A stretch of 64,000 nt of DNA. Source: DASXRC01 sp036506495 (GTDB lineage Bacteria; Actinomycetota; Actinomycetes; Mycobacteriales; Micromonosporaceae). The DNA is taken from NCBI GenBank assembly GCA_036506495.1, contig DASXRQ010000145.1, forward strand, positions 1-64,000, written 5' to 3'. Below are positions 62,734-64,000 of the stretch, in pieces (position 1 is the stretch's first letter; each line of letters opens with the position of its first letter). The notes beneath the pieces were generated by a model. It was not told where the DNA came from. It ran no database searches and worked only from the letters and a program-made list of their open reading frames with translations. A program made the position numbers and the translations under genes.

Positions 62734-62754
62734 TCGATCGGGCACGATAGGCGG

Positions 62755-64000
62755 ATGGATCCGCGAGTACGCGCGCCCGAGCTGCGCGGCCGGGGCTGGT
62801 TGAACACCGGTGGTCAGGAGCTGACCCTGGCCGCCCTGCGCGGCAAGATCGTTTTGTTGGACTTTTGGACGTTCTGCTGTCTCAACTGCCTGCATGTCCT
62901 GGACGAACTGCGCCCGCTCGAGGAGAAGTACGGCGACGTTCTGGTTGTCATCGGCGTGCACTCCCCGAAGTTCGAGCACGAGCGCGATCCGGTCGCGCTG
63001 GCCGCGGCCGTCGAGCGGTACGGGGTCGGGCACCCCGTGCTCGACGACCCCGACCTGATCACCTGGCAGCAGTACGCGGCGAAGGCCTGGCCCACCCTCT
63101 CGGTGGTAGACCCCGAGGGGTACGTCGTCGCCACCATGGCCGGCGAGGGCCACGCCGAGGGCCTGACCCGGCTCATCGACGAGCTGATCGCCACGCACGA
63201 CGCGAAGGGCACGCTGCACCGCGGGGACGGTCCATACGTGCCGACACCCTCGACACCGACCGCGCTGCGGTTCCCCGGCAAGGCGGTGGTGTCGCCGGCG
63301 GGCACCCTCCTGGTCTCCGATTCCGCGCGGCACTCGATCGTCGAACTCGCCGCCGACGGCGAGACCGAGCTGCGCCGGATAGGGTCGGGCTCCCGCGGCC
63401 GGGAGGACGGTGCCGCGGAGGCGGCCGGTTTCGCCGAGCCGCAGGGCCTGTGCGTGCTGCCTCCACACGCCGCCGAGATCGCCGGGTATGACCTGGTCGT
63501 CGCGGACACCGTCAACCACCTGCTGCGGGGGGTCGAGCTGGCGAGTGGCGAGGTGCGTACGGTGGCCGGCACCGGCCGGCAATGGCGGTCCACCGTGGAC
63601 GATCGGCCGCACGACGCGCTCGCGGTCGACCTGTCGTCGCCGTGGGACCTCGCGTGGTACGAGGACCGGGTCGTGATCGCGATGGCGGGCATCCACCAGC
63701 TGTGGTGGTTCGACCCGGTAAAGCGGACCGCGGGTGTCCTCGCCGGCACCACCGTGGAGGGACTGCGCGACGGCCCGCTTGAGCAGGCGTGGATGGCGCA
63801 ACCGTCGGGGCTGTCCGTGTCGGCCGACGGATCCCGGCTCTGGATCGCCGACAGTGAGACCTCCGCACTGCGCTTCATCGAGGGCGGCACGATGTACACC
63901 GCGGTCGGCCAGGGCCTGTTCGACTTCGGCCACGTCGACGGACCGGCGGCCGAGGCGTTGCTACAACACCCGCTCGGCGTCGGTGCGCTGGCCGACGGTT
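62755..64000 (+). CDS. thioredoxin-like/NHL-repeat protein (partial)
   Basis: A protein open to the window edge (at least 415 residues). Residues 1-150 form a thioredoxin/AhpC-TSA-like domain with a C-L-N-C redox motif (C42 and C45 in WTFCCLNC); the remainder is a beta-propeller of NHL-type repeats (VVSPAGTLLVSDSARHSIVELA, FAEPQGLCV, SSPWDLAWYEDRVVIAMAG). No signal peptide is seen, so it is probably cytosolic. It resembles NHLRC2-type proteins. The 3' end is missing. Confidence 0.9.
   Translation, partial: MDPRVRAPELRGRGWLNTGGQELTLAALRGKIVLLDFWTFCCLNCLHVLDELRPLEEKYGDVLVVIGVHSPKFEHERDPVALAAAVERYGVGHPVLDDPDLITWQQYAAKAWPTLSVVDPEGYVVATMAGEGHAEGLTRLIDELIATHDAKGTLHRGDGPYVPTPSTPTALRFPGKAVVSPAGTLLVSDSARHSIVELAADGETELRRIGSGSRGREDGAAEAAGFAEPQGLCVLPPHAAEIAGYDLVVADTVNHLLRGVELASGEVRTVAGTGRQWRSTVDDRPHDALAVDLSSPWDLAWYEDRVVIAMAGIHQLWWFDPVKRTAGVLAGTTVEGLRDGPLEQAWMAQPSGLSVSADGSRLWIADSETSALRFIEGGTMYTAVGQGLFDFGHVDGPAAEALLQHPLGVGALADG

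Overview
The window is very GC-rich DNA with dense, mostly short-spaced genes, frequent GTG starts, GTGA/ATGA start-stop overlaps and many apparently leaderless genes (TAnnnT, then 6-7 nt, then the start codon). HspR/HAIR control of chaperones, a DUF6230/DUF6114 pair, SigE-family sigma factors and LppU-like Pro-rich membrane proteins point to a filamentous actinomycete. I infer Micromonosporaceae or a close relative; no rRNA is present to confirm it.

Layout. 1-2005: right end of an integrated element (excisionase, tyrosine integrase) abutting the 3' end of tRNA-Ser(CGA). 2.1-9.2 kb: purine phosphorylase, tRNA adenosine deaminase TadA with its partner, an M23 lipoprotein, prephenate dehydrogenase, MtnA and an M48 protease. 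9.3-15.6 kb: a palm-less PolX/PHP protein, an EamA exporter, a DUF885 metallopeptidase-like protein and the DUF6114/DUF6230 membrane pair. 15.9-24.4 kb: PurA, a degenerate diacylglycerol-kinase-like protein, a LOG-like protein, class II aldolase, a holin-like protein, and the Memo plus radical SAM half of an AmmeMemoRadiSam system. 24.4-33.4 kb: an ECF sigma factor with its membrane partner, DedA, a binding-protein/VWA fusion, an aldolase, ArsR, PyrE, an SDR and two paralogous Pro-rich membrane proteins.

33.5-43.1 kb: ClpB, then a catabolic cluster that reads as CoA-dependent aerobic anthranilate (2-aminobenzoate) degradation: SDR, RidA, a PaaX-like regulator, 2-aminobenzoate-CoA ligase, a second SDR and a two-domain anthraniloyl-CoA monooxygenase/reductase. 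Two matching operator-like sites overlap the -35 boxes of the ligase and monooxygenase promoters. 43.2-48.1 kb: a conserved hypothetical gene and the dnaK-grpE-dnaJ-hspR operon. HspR-type HAIR boxes precede both dnaK and clpB, tying the two loci together.

48.2-64 kb: two dynamin-like GTPases, an esterase, hypothetical proteins, an E1alpha-E1beta-E2 2-oxoacid dehydrogenase operon, a LppU-like protein, an MFS transporter behind a perfect inverted repeat, and the start of a thioredoxin-NHL protein that runs off the end.

The least expected signal is a set of 59-72 bp palindromic elements with GATC-containing arms: 2834-2896, 9259-9317, 33441-33507, 36161-36220 and 58604-58675. They form at least three sequence families. 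Inner stems differ between copies in a paired, compensatory way. One copy supplies the clpB stop codon and another lies in frame inside the E2 linker.
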